Assembly (NCBI RefSeq): GCF_002056295.1 | Contig: NZ_CP020100.1 | Location: forward strand, 310,001-374,000 | Source of the DNA: Halopseudomonas phragmitis | GTDB taxonomy: Bacteria > Pseudomonadota > Gammaproteobacteria > Pseudomonadales > Pseudomonadaceae | Length of the DNA: 64,000 nt | Direction: 5' to 3' | In this document: positions 19,648 through 29,011 of the stretch, piece after piece | Position numbering within the stretch: the first letter of the stretch is position 1 | Layout: each line of letters begins with the position of its first letter | The notes under the pieces: generated by a model | What the model was told of the DNA's origin: nothing | The model's database searches: none | The model's input: the letters and a program-made list of their open reading frames with translations, nothing else | Made by a program: the position numbers and the translations under genes

Positions 19648-20232
19648 TCAGCGTTGCAGTATCTCGACGATGGTGGGGTCCTGAAACACCCGGGTCAGCG
19701 CGTCACTCATGACCTCTGTCACCAATCGGGTATTAGTCGCCTGATTGGGTGCATAACCGAACCGGTGCTGGGCCGAAGCGCTGTAACGTCCCTGGTACTG
19801 CTGATTACTCGAGCGAGCCTCGGCGGCAAAAGTCGCGCTGATATCAGCCTGGGTCACATAGGCGCTACTCTTGGGCGACTGATAACGCAAGTCAGCCAAG
19901 CTGACCGTCAGGCGGTTGGCGTTCGGCGTACCTTCGGGCACCACATTAAAGCCGAGTTGACGCACAGCCTGTTCAACCTGATGACGCACCTGCCCCAGGC
20001 TCTGCTCATTGATGGTGATGTTGCTGGAGTCGGGGTAGATCCCACCCCGGGTACCAAGCACCTTTGAAGGACGGGTATCCTGCACCACCACCACGACCGG
20101 CTGCTGCCGGGCGACTGGGTTGAGCGGCACCTGCACTTGCGGCTGCACATTCAGTTGTTGCGGGCTATGGGCACAGCCCACCAGCACCAGGGCCATCGCG
20201 GCCACTACCAGCATCCCCAAACGACCAAACAT
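19648..20232 (-). CDS. yajG: YajG family lipoprotein
   Basis: A 194-residue lipoprotein of the YajG family. Signal peptide with lipobox LVGC gives Cys20 as the acylated residue; the next residues are AHS, with no Asp at +2, consistent with outer-membrane sorting. The core matches YajG in VVVVVQDTRP and in the alternating-strand C-terminus. Function is unknown in any species. AGGAG lies nine bases before ATG 20232. Confidence 0.88.
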   Translation of the reverse strand: MFGRLGMLVVAAMALVLVGCAHSPQQLNVQPQVQVPLNPVARQQPVVVVVQDTRPSKVLGTRGGIYPDSSNITINEQSLGQVRHQVEQAVRQLGFNVVPEGTPNANRLTVSLADLRYQSPKSSAYVTQADISATFAAEARSSNQQYQGRYSASAQHRFGYAPNQATNTRLVTEVMSDALTRVFQDPTIVEILQR

Positions 20233-20396
20233 GAATCAACACTCCTGCATCAAGTTGAGGTAACACCATAAAACCTGCTTTGTGCCTGCGGTTTGACTCA
20301 TCCGAGGCCAACACGGTTCCACCGCTCTCACCGTCATCAACTTGCAATGCCCCGCATCGATACTGGCGGCATTACCTGATCAGGGGAGATGGGCTG

Positions 20397-20627
20397 ATGA
20401 TCGGTTTACTGTTGCGGCGCGCACCGATGCGCCACTTTGCCCGGCTCGACAACCAGGGCCGCTGCCAGTCGCTGTGGCAACTGGCCGAGCCACCCGACAG
20501 CGGGCACTGGGTCGAAATCACTCACAGCGATCCTCGCTGGCTTGGCCAGACCATACCGCCCGACGCCCTGGCGCCGATGCCTGGCGCCCGGCGCCAGCGG
20601 CAATCCTGGCAGGCCCAGCCAGTCTGA
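20397..20627 (+). CDS. conserved small hypothetical protein
   Basis: A 76-residue soluble basic protein (MRHFARLDNQGRCQSLWQLAEPP, then GHWVEI and a Pro-rich end). Similar short proteins are annotated as hypothetical in other pseudomonads. Start ATG 20397 follows GGGGAG eight bases upstream; the frame continues upstream but without a ribosome site or conserved sequence. It converges with the next gene, with three bases between their stops. No domain recognised. Confidence 0.65.
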   Translation: MIGLLLRRAPMRHFARLDNQGRCQSLWQLAEPPDSGHWVEITHSDPRWLGQTIPPDALAPMPGARRQRQSWQAQPV

Positions 20628-20630
20628 ACC

Positions 20631-20924
20631 TCAGCGAGCGCCTGCCGCCTCCAGTACTGTCACATAGTCACCGCCCAGGGCGTGCTCACGGACATGCTGA
20701 AGGAAAGTCCGGCCTTGGCCGTCGGTGGCATTGAGATCATGTCCCGCCGCCTTGAACATCACCAGAAAACGCTCAAAATCATCCACCCGCAGGCCGCGGT
20801 AGGCCCGGGTCAGGATATGCAGTTCTACCGACTCGTCTGCCGCATAGGGCCGAGCCTGCAGAAACGCGGCAACCTGCTCGTCGCTCATCTCCTCGCCAAT
20901 GACCTTCTTCTTGTCCTTACGCAC
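20631..20924 (-). CDS. PA4642 family protein
   Basis: A 97-residue conserved hypothetical protein. The N-terminus (V/M)RKDKKKVIGEEMSDEQ and the segment LTRAYRGLRVDDFERFLVMFKAAG match the pseudomonad PA4642 family; the C-terminal half (DATDGQGRTFLQHV-like) resembles a single ankyrin-type hairpin. I choose GTG 20924-20922, six bases after GAGG, rather than the upstream in-frame ATGs, because family members begin at this point. Function unknown. Confidence 0.75.
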   Translation of the reverse strand: MRKDKKKVIGEEMSDEQVAAFLQARPYAADESVELHILTRAYRGLRVDDFERFLVMFKAAGHDLNATDGQGRTFLQHVREHALGGDYVTVLEAAGAR

Positions 20925-20983
20925 GCCACACCTCATTCGCAGATTCGCCAAAACGCCATTGTACCCAGCCGCCCTAACAGCCG

Positions 20984-21472
20984 CTAGCGACTGACCGGTC
21001 CGCCATGCACATCGGCCCAGACCGTGCCGTTGCCATGGAAGCGGGCTTGTACATAGCTCGGGCCGGCCTGATCCAGAACCCGCAACAGGGTATCCATATA
21101 GCTGAGCGGATAACTCAGATGCAGGGTCTGACTGCGACTATCGAGCCGGGTCGGGCGGGTTCGGGTGCCTGCATCAACAAAGCTGATTTCGGCCCGCCGG
21201 ACCGGGCTGCCCGAAATCAGTGAGCGCCCCTCCAGCAACAGCCAGACTCCATGCCCGGCGCCCACCTGGGTTGCTCCCGGGCGCTGTTCCGTACCCACAG
21301 TCAGGCGATAGTGTTCAACCTGGAACAGCATCTGCTCGGGCTTGTCCCGGCGCACGCCGTAAACATCCTCAGGCATGAACTCGTCATGCGGCAAACTGAC
21401 CGGATTGGCCAATACCGCACTGCCGAGTACACTCAGGAGCATTCCAACAAAGTAATGGCGAATGGTACGCAC
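20984..21472 (-). CDS. exported hypothetical protein
   Basis: 162 residues with a clear Sec signal peptide (charged MRTIRHYF, hydrophobic VGMLLSVLGSAVLA, probable cleavage after VLA, residue 22). The mature part is about 140 residues, mainly predicted beta, with no transmembrane segment and no cysteine. Likely periplasmic. No family recognised. The start is GTG 21472-21470, preceded by GAGG at eight bases. It is divergent from the SulP gene with 117 bases between. Confidence 0.7.
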   Translation of the reverse strand: MRTIRHYFVGMLLSVLGSAVLANPVSLPHDEFMPEDVYGVRRDKPEQMLFQVEHYRLTVGTEQRPGATQVGAGHGVWLLLEGRSLISGSPVRRAEISFVDAGTRTRPTRLDSRSQTLHLSYPLSYMDTLLRVLDQAGPSYVQARFHGNGTVWADVHGGPVSR

Positions 21473-21589
21473 GGGCTTTTCCTCGTTGCCGGGCCGTGAA
21501 TCACTCCGCTGTATTAGCAGTAAGTCGAGTTGTCATTCAAGCCCCATCGCCGCACAGTCCCTTTGATTCCCTCTGGAACAGGATGCCCC

Positions 21590-23314
21590 ATGGCGACTCC
21601 CCGGCGTTTTGCCTTGCCGTTGTTCAGTGCCCTGCGTGACAGTTATCAGGGCTACGGGCTGGCTGCCCTGCGCGGTGACCTGCTGGCCGGAATCACGGTC
21701 GGGATCATCGCCATTCCACTGGCCATGGCGCTGGCCATCGCGGTCGGAGTGGCGCCTCAGCATGGTCTCTATACCGGAATCGTTGCCGGCCTGATCATCG
21801 CGGTGACCGGAGGCTCGCGTTTCAATATTTCCGGCCCTACCGCCGCCTTCGTGGTGATTCTGCTGCCCATCACCCAGCAATACGGCCTCGGCGGCCTGTT
21901 GCTGGTAACCATCATGGCCGGCCTGATTCTGATGACCCTGGGGCTGGCCCGACTTGGCAACCTGATCCAGTTCGTACCCTACCCGGTGGTGATGGGCTTT
22001 ACCGCTGGTATCGGGATCGTCATTGCCATCTTGCAGGTCAAGGACCTGTTCGGCTTGCAGCAGGTTGGCCAGCACAGCCATACCCTGGAACAGTTGCAGG
22101 CGCTGGTTTCGGCCCTGCCAAGCCTGCAACTTGGGGATACCCTGGTCGGTCTCAGCACTCTGGCGGTTCTGATTCTCTGGCCACGCCTGACCAAACGCAT
22201 CCCCGGCCACCTGATCGCTCTGCTCGCCGGCTCGCTACTGGCCGCCAGCCTGCTGTACTGGGACATTCCAGTGGCAACCCTGGGCTCACGGTTCAGCTAC
22301 GAAGTCGATGGCGTACTGCATGCCGGCATCCCGCCCTTCGCCCCCCAATGGGTACTGCCCTGGCAGTTGCCAGGCGCCGACGGTCAGCCCTTGCTGGTTA
22401 ACTTCGCCCTGCTACGCGAATTGCTGCCCTCAGCCCTGGCAGTGGCCATGCTCGGGGCCATCGAATCGCTGCTCTGCGCGCTGGTCGCCGACGGCATGGC
22501 CAATACCCGTCACGATCCCAATGCCGAATTGATGGGCCAAGGTTTGGGCAATCTGGTCGCCCCCTTCTTCGGCGGCATCACCGCCACCGCGGCCATCGCC
22601 CGCACCGCCACCAGCGTCCGCAGCGGCGCACGCTCGCCCCTGGCGGCAGTGATCCACGCACTGGTCATGCTACTGGCAGTGGTGTTGCTGGCTGATCTGT
22701 TCGCCTACCTGCCAATGGCCTCGTTGGCCGCCATGCTGCTGATGGTCGCCTGGAACATGAGTGAGGCCCCCCATGTTCTTCATGTACTGCGCATTGGCCC
22801 ACGCCAGGACGTGGTGGTACTACTGGTCTGCCTGCTGCTGACCGTACTGTTCGATATGGTGCTGGCTGTAGGGGTTGGCCTGCTGCTGGCCTCGGCGCTG
22901 TTCATTCGCCGCATGGCCGGGCTCAGTCGTGGCCAGGCACTGCCCTTGCAGCGCCACCAGGCGCTGGCGAACCTGCCGGACAGCGTGGCGCTGTATCGAA
23001 TCGACGGGCCGCTGTTCTTTGCCGCCGCCGACAAGGCGCTGGATGCGATCAGCCGCTTCGATGACCGGGTTGTACATTTGGCTCTGGACATGCAGGCGGT
23101 ACCAAGTATCGATATGAGCGCGCTGGTCCTGCTGGAGAAAGCCCTGCAGGACCTGCAGCGGCGTGGCATCAGAGTCTACCTGATCGGCGTACGGGCGGAA
23201 CTACGCCTGAAACTCAAACGCGCCGGGCTGGGTGCCAGGACAGGAGAACGTTACTACCTGGCCACCCCGGAGCGGGCTGCGCAGAAAATTCAAGAGTATC
23301 TGGCTCAGGACTGA
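21590..23314 (+). CDS. dauA: SulP family anion/C4-dicarboxylate transporter, DauA-like
   Basis: A 574-residue SLC26/SulP carrier. The membrane part (about residues 25-420) contains LLAGITVGIIAIPLAMALAI, the GGSRFNISGPTAAF signature and ESLLCALVADGMANTRHDPN. A cytoplasmic STAS domain (about 445-560) contains VPSIDMSALVLLEKAL. Resemblance to E. coli DauA (YchM), an aerobic succinate importer at acidic pH that also interacts with fatty-acid synthesis proteins, extends along the whole length. The substrate could instead be sulfate or bicarbonate. AGGA lies six bases before ATG 21590. Confidence 0.88.
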   Translation: MATPRRFALPLFSALRDSYQGYGLAALRGDLLAGITVGIIAIPLAMALAIAVGVAPQHGLYTGIVAGLIIAVTGGSRFNISGPTAAFVVILLPITQQYGLGGLLLVTIMAGLILMTLGLARLGNLIQFVPYPVVMGFTAGIGIVIAILQVKDLFGLQQVGQHSHTLEQLQALVSALPSLQLGDTLVGLSTLAVLILWPRLTKRIPGHLIALLAGSLLAASLLYWDIPVATLGSRFSYEVDGVLHAGIPPFAPQWVLPWQLPGADGQPLLVNFALLRELLPSALAVAMLGAIESLLCALVADGMANTRHDPNAELMGQGLGNLVAPFFGGITATAAIARTATSVRSGARSPLAAVIHALVMLLAVVLLADLFAYLPMASLAAMLLMVAWNMSEAPHVLHVLRIGPRQDVVVLLVCLLLTVLFDMVLAVGVGLLLASALFIRRMAGLSRGQALPLQRHQALANLPDSVALYRIDGPLFFAAADKALDAISRFDDRVVHLALDMQAVPSIDMSALVLLEKALQDLQRRGIRVYLIGVRAELRLKLKRAGLGARTGERYYLATPERAAQKIQEYLAQD

Positions 23315-23366
23315 GCCAGGGACACACTGATTAAATCGACTCAGTGCGTCAGCCGATTGTCACAAG

Positions 23367-23924
23367 TTAATGGCCCTTGAGCGCGAAGATCCCTGCCGCG
23401 TTGCGCCAGTAGCCCTTGTAATCCAGGCCGAAACCGAAGATGTAGCGGTCCTCCACCTCCAACCCGGTAAAGTCGGCGCGCATGCCCGGATAGGCCTTGC
23501 GGTCGTGTTTTTTGTCCAACAACACAGCAGTCAGCACCTGCTCGGCACCGGCATCCTTGCAGTATTCGACGATCGCCGCCAGGGTATGCCCCTCATCGAG
23601 AATGTCGTCGATGATCAGCACCGTGCGACCCACCAGCGAGTGTTCGGCCTTGGCTTTCCAGAACAACTCACCGCCGGACAGCTTGTTGCGATAGCGGGTG
23701 GCATGCAGATAGCCCACTTCCATAGGGAAATCCAGCCGGGTCAGCAACTGTCCGGCAATGATCAGCCCGCCATTCATCACGCTATAGACAATCGGATTGC
23801 TGTCGCCCAGAGCCTGGTTGATTTCAGTGGCCATGCTTGCCATGGCCGCCTCGACCTGCTCCTGACTGAACAGGCAGTCGGCCTCGGCCATTACCTGCTT
23901 GACGTGTTCCAGATCGATCGACAT
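23367..23924 (-). CDS. hpt: hypoxanthine-guanine phosphoribosyltransferase
   Basis: A 185-residue purine-salvage enzyme that converts hypoxanthine or guanine and PRPP to IMP or GMP. The PRPP-binding motif TVLIIDDILDEGHTL is at about residues 97-111, the flexible-loop region at TRYRNKLSGGELFW, and base-contacting residues near the C-terminus (VEDRYIFGFGLDYKGYWRN). CGGAG lies seven bases upstream of ATG 23924. It is divergent from upp across 164 bases, so both salvage genes are transcribed from the same gap. Confidence 0.96.
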   Translation of the reverse strand: MSIDLEHVKQVMAEADCLFSQEQVEAAMASMATEINQALGDSNPIVYSVMNGGLIIAGQLLTRLDFPMEVGYLHATRYRNKLSGGELFWKAKAEHSLVGRTVLIIDDILDEGHTLAAIVEYCKDAGAEQVLTAVLLDKKHDRKAYPGMRADFTGLEVEDRYIFGFGLDYKGYWRNAAGIFALKGH

Positions 23925-24088
23925 AGCTAAACTCCGGGGAAGGTCTGAAAAAGGGGCGAAAAATACTGATCTTGTCGCAGAAACGCAAGTATAGCGGGAC
24001 TTTCCCGACAGATAGACGGGTGACCGCAGTGGCTCATTGGTTTAACCTATGGCGATTTTGTCTGCGCCCTGCATGAGAGCCCGTCTGC

Positions 24089-24730
24089 ATGAATATCAAA
24101 GAAATTCGCCATCCGCTGATACGCCACAAGCTCGGACTAATGCGCCGCGCCGACATCAGCACCAAGAACTTCCGTGAGCTGGCTCAGGAAGTAGCTGCCC
24201 TGCTGACCTACGAGGCCACCCAGGATATGCCGGTTGAGACCCACAGCATCGAAGGCTGGTGTGGTCAGGTCGAAGTGGAAAAGCTGTCCGGCAAAAAGGT
24301 TACCGTGGTGCCGATCCTGCGCGCCGGCCTGGGTATGCTCGATGGGGTACTGAGCCTGATTCCAAGCGCCAAGGTCAGCGTCATAGGTCTGGTTCGCAAC
24401 GAGCAAACCCTAGAAGCCGATGCCTACCTGGAAAAGCTGGTCGGCGAGCTGAACCAACGCATGGCGCTGATCATCGACCCGATGCTGGCCACTGGCGGCT
24501 CCATGGTTGCGACTATCGACATGCTCAAGCGTGCCGGTGCCCGGGAAATCCGCGCACTGGTACTGGTGGCTGCGCCTGAGGGTATCGAGCGGGTCAACGC
24601 TGCCCATCCCGATGTACAGATCTACACTGCCTCAATCGATCAACGCCTGAATGAGCACGGCTACATCATTCCAGGCCTGGGCGATGCCGGGGACAAGATC
24701 TTCGGCACCAAACAGAAGGACACGCACTGA
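24089..24730 (+). CDS. upp: uracil phosphoribosyltransferase
   Basis: A 213-residue enzyme that makes UMP from uracil and PRPP. The family start [19 protein letters not shown], the PRPP loop [12 protein letters not shown] (about residues 129-140) and the uracil site [24 protein letters not shown] are intact. The Shine-Dalgarno sequence is weak (GAGAG, nine bases). The stop TGA shares one base with the uraA ATG, giving tight coupling between uptake and salvage. Confidence 0.98.
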   Translation: MNIKEIRHPLIRHKLGLMRRADISTKNFRELAQEVAALLTYEATQDMPVETHSIEGWCGQVEVEKLSGKKVTVVPILRAGLGMLDGVLSLIPSAKVSVIGLVRNEQTLEADAYLEKLVGELNQRMALIIDPMLATGGSMVATIDMLKRAGAREIRALVLVAAPEGIERVNAAHPDVQIYTASIDQRLNEHGYIIPGLGDAGDKIFGTKQKDTH

Positions 24731-25992
24731 TGCAGGACCTCGAAACCCACGGCTGGCGCACCGCCCTGGCCGGCTCGCAGATGCTGTTCGTGGCGTTTGG
24801 CGCGCTGGTGCTGATGCCACTGATCACCGGCATGGACCCCAGTGTCGCCCTGTTCACTGCCGGCCTTGGCACCCTGCTGTTCCAGTTCACCACCCAGCGT
24901 CAGGTGCCGGTGTTTCTGGCTTCCAGCTTCGCCTTTATCGCCCCGATCATGTACAGCAACCAGACCTGGGGGCTACCGGCCACCCTGGGCGGCCTGCTGG
25001 CGGCCGGGATGGTCTACATACTGCTGAGTCTGCTGGTTCACCTGCGCGGCCCCGGCTTCATTCAGCGTCTGTTGCCACCGGTGGTGGTTGGCCCGGTGAT
25101 CATGGTGATCGGCCTGGGGCTGGCCTCGGTGGCAGTTAACATGGCCATGGGCAAGAGCGGCGACGGCGCGACGCAACTGGTGGATTACAACCTGGCAATT
25201 CTGATCGCCCTGGCCTCGCTGGTAACCACCATCGTGGTGGCGGTCTTCGCCAAGGGGCTGTTTCGGCTGGTACCGATTCTGGCCGGGGTCGTGGTTGGCT
25301 ACGGCCTGTCCTGGGCCCTGGGCATCGTTGATTTCAGTCAGGTCAACGAGGCCAACTGGCTGGCCATGCCCGGCTTCGTCACTCCTGAGTTTCAACTGGC
25401 GGCAATTCTGTTCATGATCCCGGTGGCCATCGCTCCGGCCATCGAACATATCGGCGACGTGCTGGCGATCGGCTCGGTCACCGGCAAGGATTACATCCGC
25501 AAGCCAGGTCTGCAGCGCACCCTGCTGGGTGACGGGGTGGCTACCTCGGCTGCGGCCCTGCTCGGCGGGCCACCGAATACCACCTACTCGGAAGTGACCG
25601 GGGCCGTGATGCTGACCCGCAACTTCAACCCCAATGTGATGATCTGGGCTGCGGTGTTCGCCATCGGCCTGGCCTTCGTCAGCAAGTTCGGCGCGATACT
25701 GCTAAGCATGCCGGTACCGGTCATGGGCGGCATTCTCTGCCTGCTGTTCGGCTCGATCGCAGTGGTTGGCATCAACACCCTGATCCGCCACCAGGTGGAC
25801 CTGAGCCAGGCCCGCAACCTGTGCATCGTCTCGGTCACCCTGGTGTTCGGGATCGGCGGCATGGTGATTGGCAACCAGAGCATCAGCCTGCAGGGCATCA
25901 GCCTGTGCGGGGTGGTGGCCATCGTGCTCAACCTTATCCTGCCCCAAACCAGCCCTGCGGCTGAGACCAAGCCCGGCGAAGAGGCAGCCTAA
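24730..25992 (+). CDS. uraA: uracil permease UraA
   Basis: A 420-residue NCS2-family proton/uracil symporter with about 14 membrane segments. It shows the substrate-site helices with PVAIAPAIEHIGDVLAIG and the conserved GGPPNTTYSEVTGAV. It overlaps upp by one base. At its 3' end it overlaps the converging pilE gene by 4 bases, with no terminator between them. Confidence 0.97.
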   Translation: MQDLETHGWRTALAGSQMLFVAFGALVLMPLITGMDPSVALFTAGLGTLLFQFTTQRQVPVFLASSFAFIAPIMYSNQTWGLPATLGGLLAAGMVYILLSLLVHLRGPGFIQRLLPPVVVGPVIMVIGLGLASVAVNMAMGKSGDGATQLVDYNLAILIALASLVTTIVVAVFAKGLFRLVPILAGVVVGYGLSWALGIVDFSQVNEANWLAMPGFVTPEFQLAAILFMIPVAIAPAIEHIGDVLAIGSVTGKDYIRKPGLQRTLLGDGVATSAAALLGGPPNTTYSEVTGAVMLTRNFNPNVMIWAAVFAIGLAFVSKFGAILLSMPVPVMGGILCLLFGSIAVVGINTLIRHQVDLSQARNLCIVSVTLVFGIGGMVIGNQSISLQGISLCGVVAIVLNLILPQTSPAAETKPGEEAA

Positions 25993-26390
25993 CGGCGCCA
26001 GCACTTCGGCTCGGTCGGCGTTCGCCGGCCGAGCTGATCCAGCCCATAGTGGGCACATGCATCCTGCGCCATTATCCCGCCAGGGGTAGCGATGGCTCTC
26101 AGCTGAAAAGTCTCCGCCGTTCGCTCCAACTGAATATTGAATAGCGCCGGACCTGACGCCGGACTCTGACTCACCAATCCGACGACCTGACCGCTATCAT
26201 AACGGCCATGGCGGGTGTAATGACGCTCCAGAAGCTGGGCGTTTTCCAGTAGCAGGGCACCCACTTCGGCACGCCGGGTCTGACGTACGTGCTCCTGATA
26301 CGAGGGATAGGCCAGACTGGCCAGAATCGCCACGACCACCAGTACAATCAACAATTCCATCAGGGTGAAGCCTGTCGTCCGCGTCGGCAC
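25989..26390 (-). CDS. pilE: type IV minor pilin PilE
   Basis: A 133-residue minor pilin. The prepilin-peptidase site is TTG|FTLMELLIVLVVVAILASLAYPSY, with Glu at +5 of the mature protein, followed by the N-terminal helix and a short globular domain with a C-terminal cysteine pair (DACAHYG ... PKCW). In P. aeruginosa PilE joins the pilus-tip priming complex with FimU, PilV, PilW, PilX and PilY1. The start is GTG 26390-26388, with GGGGG upstream. Last gene of the pil operon, nine bases after pilY1; no pilY2 between them. Confidence 0.9.
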   Translation of the reverse strand: MPTRTTGFTLMELLIVLVVVAILASLAYPSYQEHVRQTRRAEVGALLLENAQLLERHYTRHGRYDSGQVVGLVSQSPASGPALFNIQLERTAETFQLRAIATPGGIMAQDACAHYGLDQLGRRTPTEPKCWRR

Positions 26391-26399
26391 AAGAACCCC

Positions 26400-28520
26400 C
26401 TACATCAGTTGGCGCCAGAGCGCCTGGGTAAAGCGGCAGTTGTTGGTCAGCCGCTGCCGGGCCAACCCGCCACTGCCCGGCGTTATTACCTGCTGTTCGA
26501 CACAGGCTGGCCGCCGATGCTCGCTAAGGCATGCACTGGCCCGCTCCGGGCACTGACAGGTTTCACGCCGGTTGTCGCAAAACAGCCCCTGACCACCACC
26601 CGAGACCGGTTGCCCGGTTTCATCCAGCGCCAGATCCGGCACATCGAGCAACAGGATCTCGCCAGGCAGGCCAACCCCCTGCTCCAGCCCGGCGATGGCA
26701 CTACCGGTTTCATCACCGTTTTCATCACCCTGCCCATCAGTAGCGCTGCCGAGCAGCGCTGTGGGCAGCATTGCCCCCGAATAAAGATCCAGCACCATCA
26801 ACCAGCCGCCCGCCTCGCTGAGACAGGCATCCTGCCCATCGCTGCGCAGGTACGCGGTAGTGAACAAAACCCGCCCAGCGCTCACTTGCGCCGCACGCGT
26901 GACCCGCTCGCCCGCCACCCCCAGCGGCAAATACCAGCCACGCTGAGTACTCCAGTCAACCCGCTCCTGACTGACCTGACGAGACTGCCCCTGGGCGGTA
27001 TCGAACTCATCAGTGATGCGCTGGGCCAGCAGATCCGCAGGACCAATCGCCGGCTGCCCGCCCGGCCGATCCCAAATCGCATAAAACGCCTGCCCTTCGA
27101 GATCCATGCGATCAGCCGCTTCAAGGAACTTGCCGGTACCAAACAGCAGCAGATGACCACCTTGCGGATGCCTGACTGCTACCGGCGCCACGCTAATCGG
27201 CTGACCGGCGGCGGCCTGGAATAAAGGCTCGCCTGCGAACGCCACCCGCCAGCCCGCTGCGCCGCCGCTCAGTTCGAACTTCCACAACCGGCCCTGCAGG
27301 TCACCGGCGTAGGCCACCTGCACCTGCCCTTGGGCATCATGCACCAGCACCGGGGCCGACAGCCCATTAGCCCCCGCCTCTCCGACGTCCAGCTGGCGTA
27401 GCAGCCGACCATCATCCAGCGCCAACACATACAGGGCGGCCTGAGCCCGACGACTGCCGTAGCCATTGCCACTGATCACCACCCAGCGGCCATCCAGATA
27501 GGCAATCTGAGGCTGGCCATAGCTATACCCCAGATCGGCATAAGCGGGGTCACTGGCATGCACATCCCACAACCCGCCCAAGGCGCCGGCACCGCGTGCC
27601 TGATCGAACAGGCGCACTGCCGACAGGCCCTGACCACCCGCGCCCATGCCGGCGACAGCGACTGTGGACCACTGACCGGCAATCTGCGCATCGGCCAGGG
27701 TGATCGGCCCATCCATACCGGAGCGGTGTTCAGCACTATGGCCATAATCGACCCGCGCCCGCTGCTCCAGCCCGGTAATCGCAGCCGCTGGCAGGTAAGC
27801 CAGCTGTGGATTGCCGGTCTCGGCATCAAGAATATGAAGAAAACCGTCATTGGCGCCCAGCACCAGGAGCGAGGTCATACTGGTCTGCTTGAATTGCCAG
27901 TAGCCGGTGTAACCAGCAACCCCGTAATCGTGGGCAACCTGTGCCGGGGCGGCGTAGCGCAACTCAGCATTGATTACATCCCCCAGCAGCCGCTGCCGTG
28001 GACGCAGTGACGCTACTGTCTCGCCCCTGGCCCAGTCCAGTAGGGCCTGATCTTGCCCGGCTGGCAATCCGGCCCGCTGTGCGGCCTCGCTCAGTTGCTG
28101 GCGCTGAGCCGGCCCGAAACTATCGGCGGTAAAAGCATCCAGAGGCACCGCCGCGCCAGCGAGCGCACCCACGGCCTGACGCCAGGTCTGGTACAGCCGG
28201 GGCTGCTGTATCGGGGTCAAACGCTCATCGCTGCTCCATAGTCGCCGCCCCAGTTCGCCGCCCTGCTCCAGGGCATAGGCTTCGACCCGGCCACTCCAGT
28301 CTTGCCGATCGAAGCTGGTGCGAAACAGCCGACTGTCAGCCAGCAACTCACCCGTGCTGAGCGCAGCCTGGCTGGTCGCCGTCGTGCAACCCGTCAAGGG
28401 GCCACTCAACGGGTTGAAGGCCTGTGCCGGCCAAGGTATGGCCATCCCCACCAGCAGCCCTAGCCAGCCAGCCGCCAATCGGCGAATCAACCCTGTCTCA
28501 GATTCCTCCACCAAGGACAT
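26400..28520 (-). CDS. pilY1: short PilY1-type pilus tip protein (beta-propeller half only)
   Basis: A 706-residue protein with a signal peptide (LAAGWLGLLVGMAIPWPAQA) followed almost directly by a PilY1 C-terminal beta-propeller (about residues 150-600; LLVLGANDGFLHILDAETGNP is a hallmark). PAO1 PilY1 is about 1160 residues, with an N-terminal von Willebrand A-like domain of several hundred residues that is absent here. An Asp/Gly-rich segment at residues 595-607 could bind calcium. The last 60 residues hold six cysteines. Start ATG 28520 has GGAG seven bases upstream inside pilX and overlaps pilX by 23 bases; sequence further upstream in this frame is antisense-like and not conserved. Confidence 0.85.
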   Translation of the reverse strand: MSLVEESETGLIRRLAAGWLGLLVGMAIPWPAQAFNPLSGPLTGCTTATSQAALSTGELLADSRLFRTSFDRQDWSGRVEAYALEQGGELGRRLWSSDERLTPIQQPRLYQTWRQAVGALAGAAVPLDAFTADSFGPAQRQQLSEAAQRAGLPAGQDQALLDWARGETVASLRPRQRLLGDVINAELRYAAPAQVAHDYGVAGYTGYWQFKQTSMTSLLVLGANDGFLHILDAETGNPQLAYLPAAAITGLEQRARVDYGHSAEHRSGMDGPITLADAQIAGQWSTVAVAGMGAGGQGLSAVRLFDQARGAGALGGLWDVHASDPAYADLGYSYGQPQIAYLDGRWVVISGNGYGSRRAQAALYVLALDDGRLLRQLDVGEAGANGLSAPVLVHDAQGQVQVAYAGDLQGRLWKFELSGGAAGWRVAFAGEPLFQAAAGQPISVAPVAVRHPQGGHLLLFGTGKFLEAADRMDLEGQAFYAIWDRPGGQPAIGPADLLAQRITDEFDTAQGQSRQVSQERVDWSTQRGWYLPLGVAGERVTRAAQVSAGRVLFTTAYLRSDGQDACLSEAGGWLMVLDLYSGAMLPTALLGSATDGQGDENGDETGSAIAGLEQGVGLPGEILLLDVPDLALDETGQPVSGGGQGLFCDNRRETCQCPERASACLSEHRRPACVEQQVITPGSGGLARQRLTNNCRFTQALWRQLM

Positions 28521-29010
28521 ACATGCTCTCCAATACAATCCGTGTATTGCCACTGAGCCCAACCACCACGACCCGATACAGGTGGGCGGGCGCCTCGCCC
28601 GGCGCCTTAACTGGCACCAGACTTTCCCCCAGGCTGTAAACCTGATACCAGAGCTGCACGCCATTGACGGACTGATCATGCTCCAATTGCCGCCAGCCAA
28701 TGCCGGCCAAACCCTGGGCATCCAGATCCAGCACTTGCGGGGCAAGTTCACAGGTTTCCGCCTGACAGGGGGCCGGCAGGGGCCGGTTATTCAGCACCTC
28801 CGAGCGCAGCAACTCCTCTACCCGGCGCAGGCCCGCCTCGGCAGCCTGAAACCCGTCATGACGTTGTCTGCTATTGGCGGCCATGCGTTCCTGCAAGGTC
28901 GACATCTGAATGCCGGCACTGCTGATCAGGCTCAACAACAGCAAAAACACCAGGCTGGCCACCAGTGCCGCGCCGCGCTGACGCGGTCCTGCGCCCATAC
29001 CGGCATCCAC
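28498..29010 (-). CDS. pilX: type IV minor pilin PilX
   Basis: A 170-residue minor pilin. It has the PilX N-terminus QRG|AALVASLVFLLLLSLISSAGIQ, lacking Glu at +5 as PilX proteins usually do, then the MSTLQERMAANSRQRHDGFQAAEAGLR segment typical of PilX_N, and a globular domain with a Cys pair (APCQAETCEL). The start is GTG 29010 or ATG 28998; neither has a strong ribosome site, and coupling to pilW (one base between) is likely. Confidence 0.87.
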   Translation of the reverse strand: MDAGMGAGPRQRGAALVASLVFLLLLSLISSAGIQMSTLQERMAANSRQRHDGFQAAEAGLRRVEELLRSEVLNNRPLPAPCQAETCELAPQVLDLDAQGLAGIGWRQLEHDQSVNGVQLWYQVYSLGESLVPVKAPGEAPAHLYRVVVVGLSGNTRIVLESMYVLGGGI

Positions 29011-29011
29011 T

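Noticed and set aside
28521-28751. 77-codon upstream extension of pilY1
   Set aside because: It lies within pilX in another frame, precedes the signal peptide, and has no ribosome site; ATG 28520 has GGAG at the right distance.
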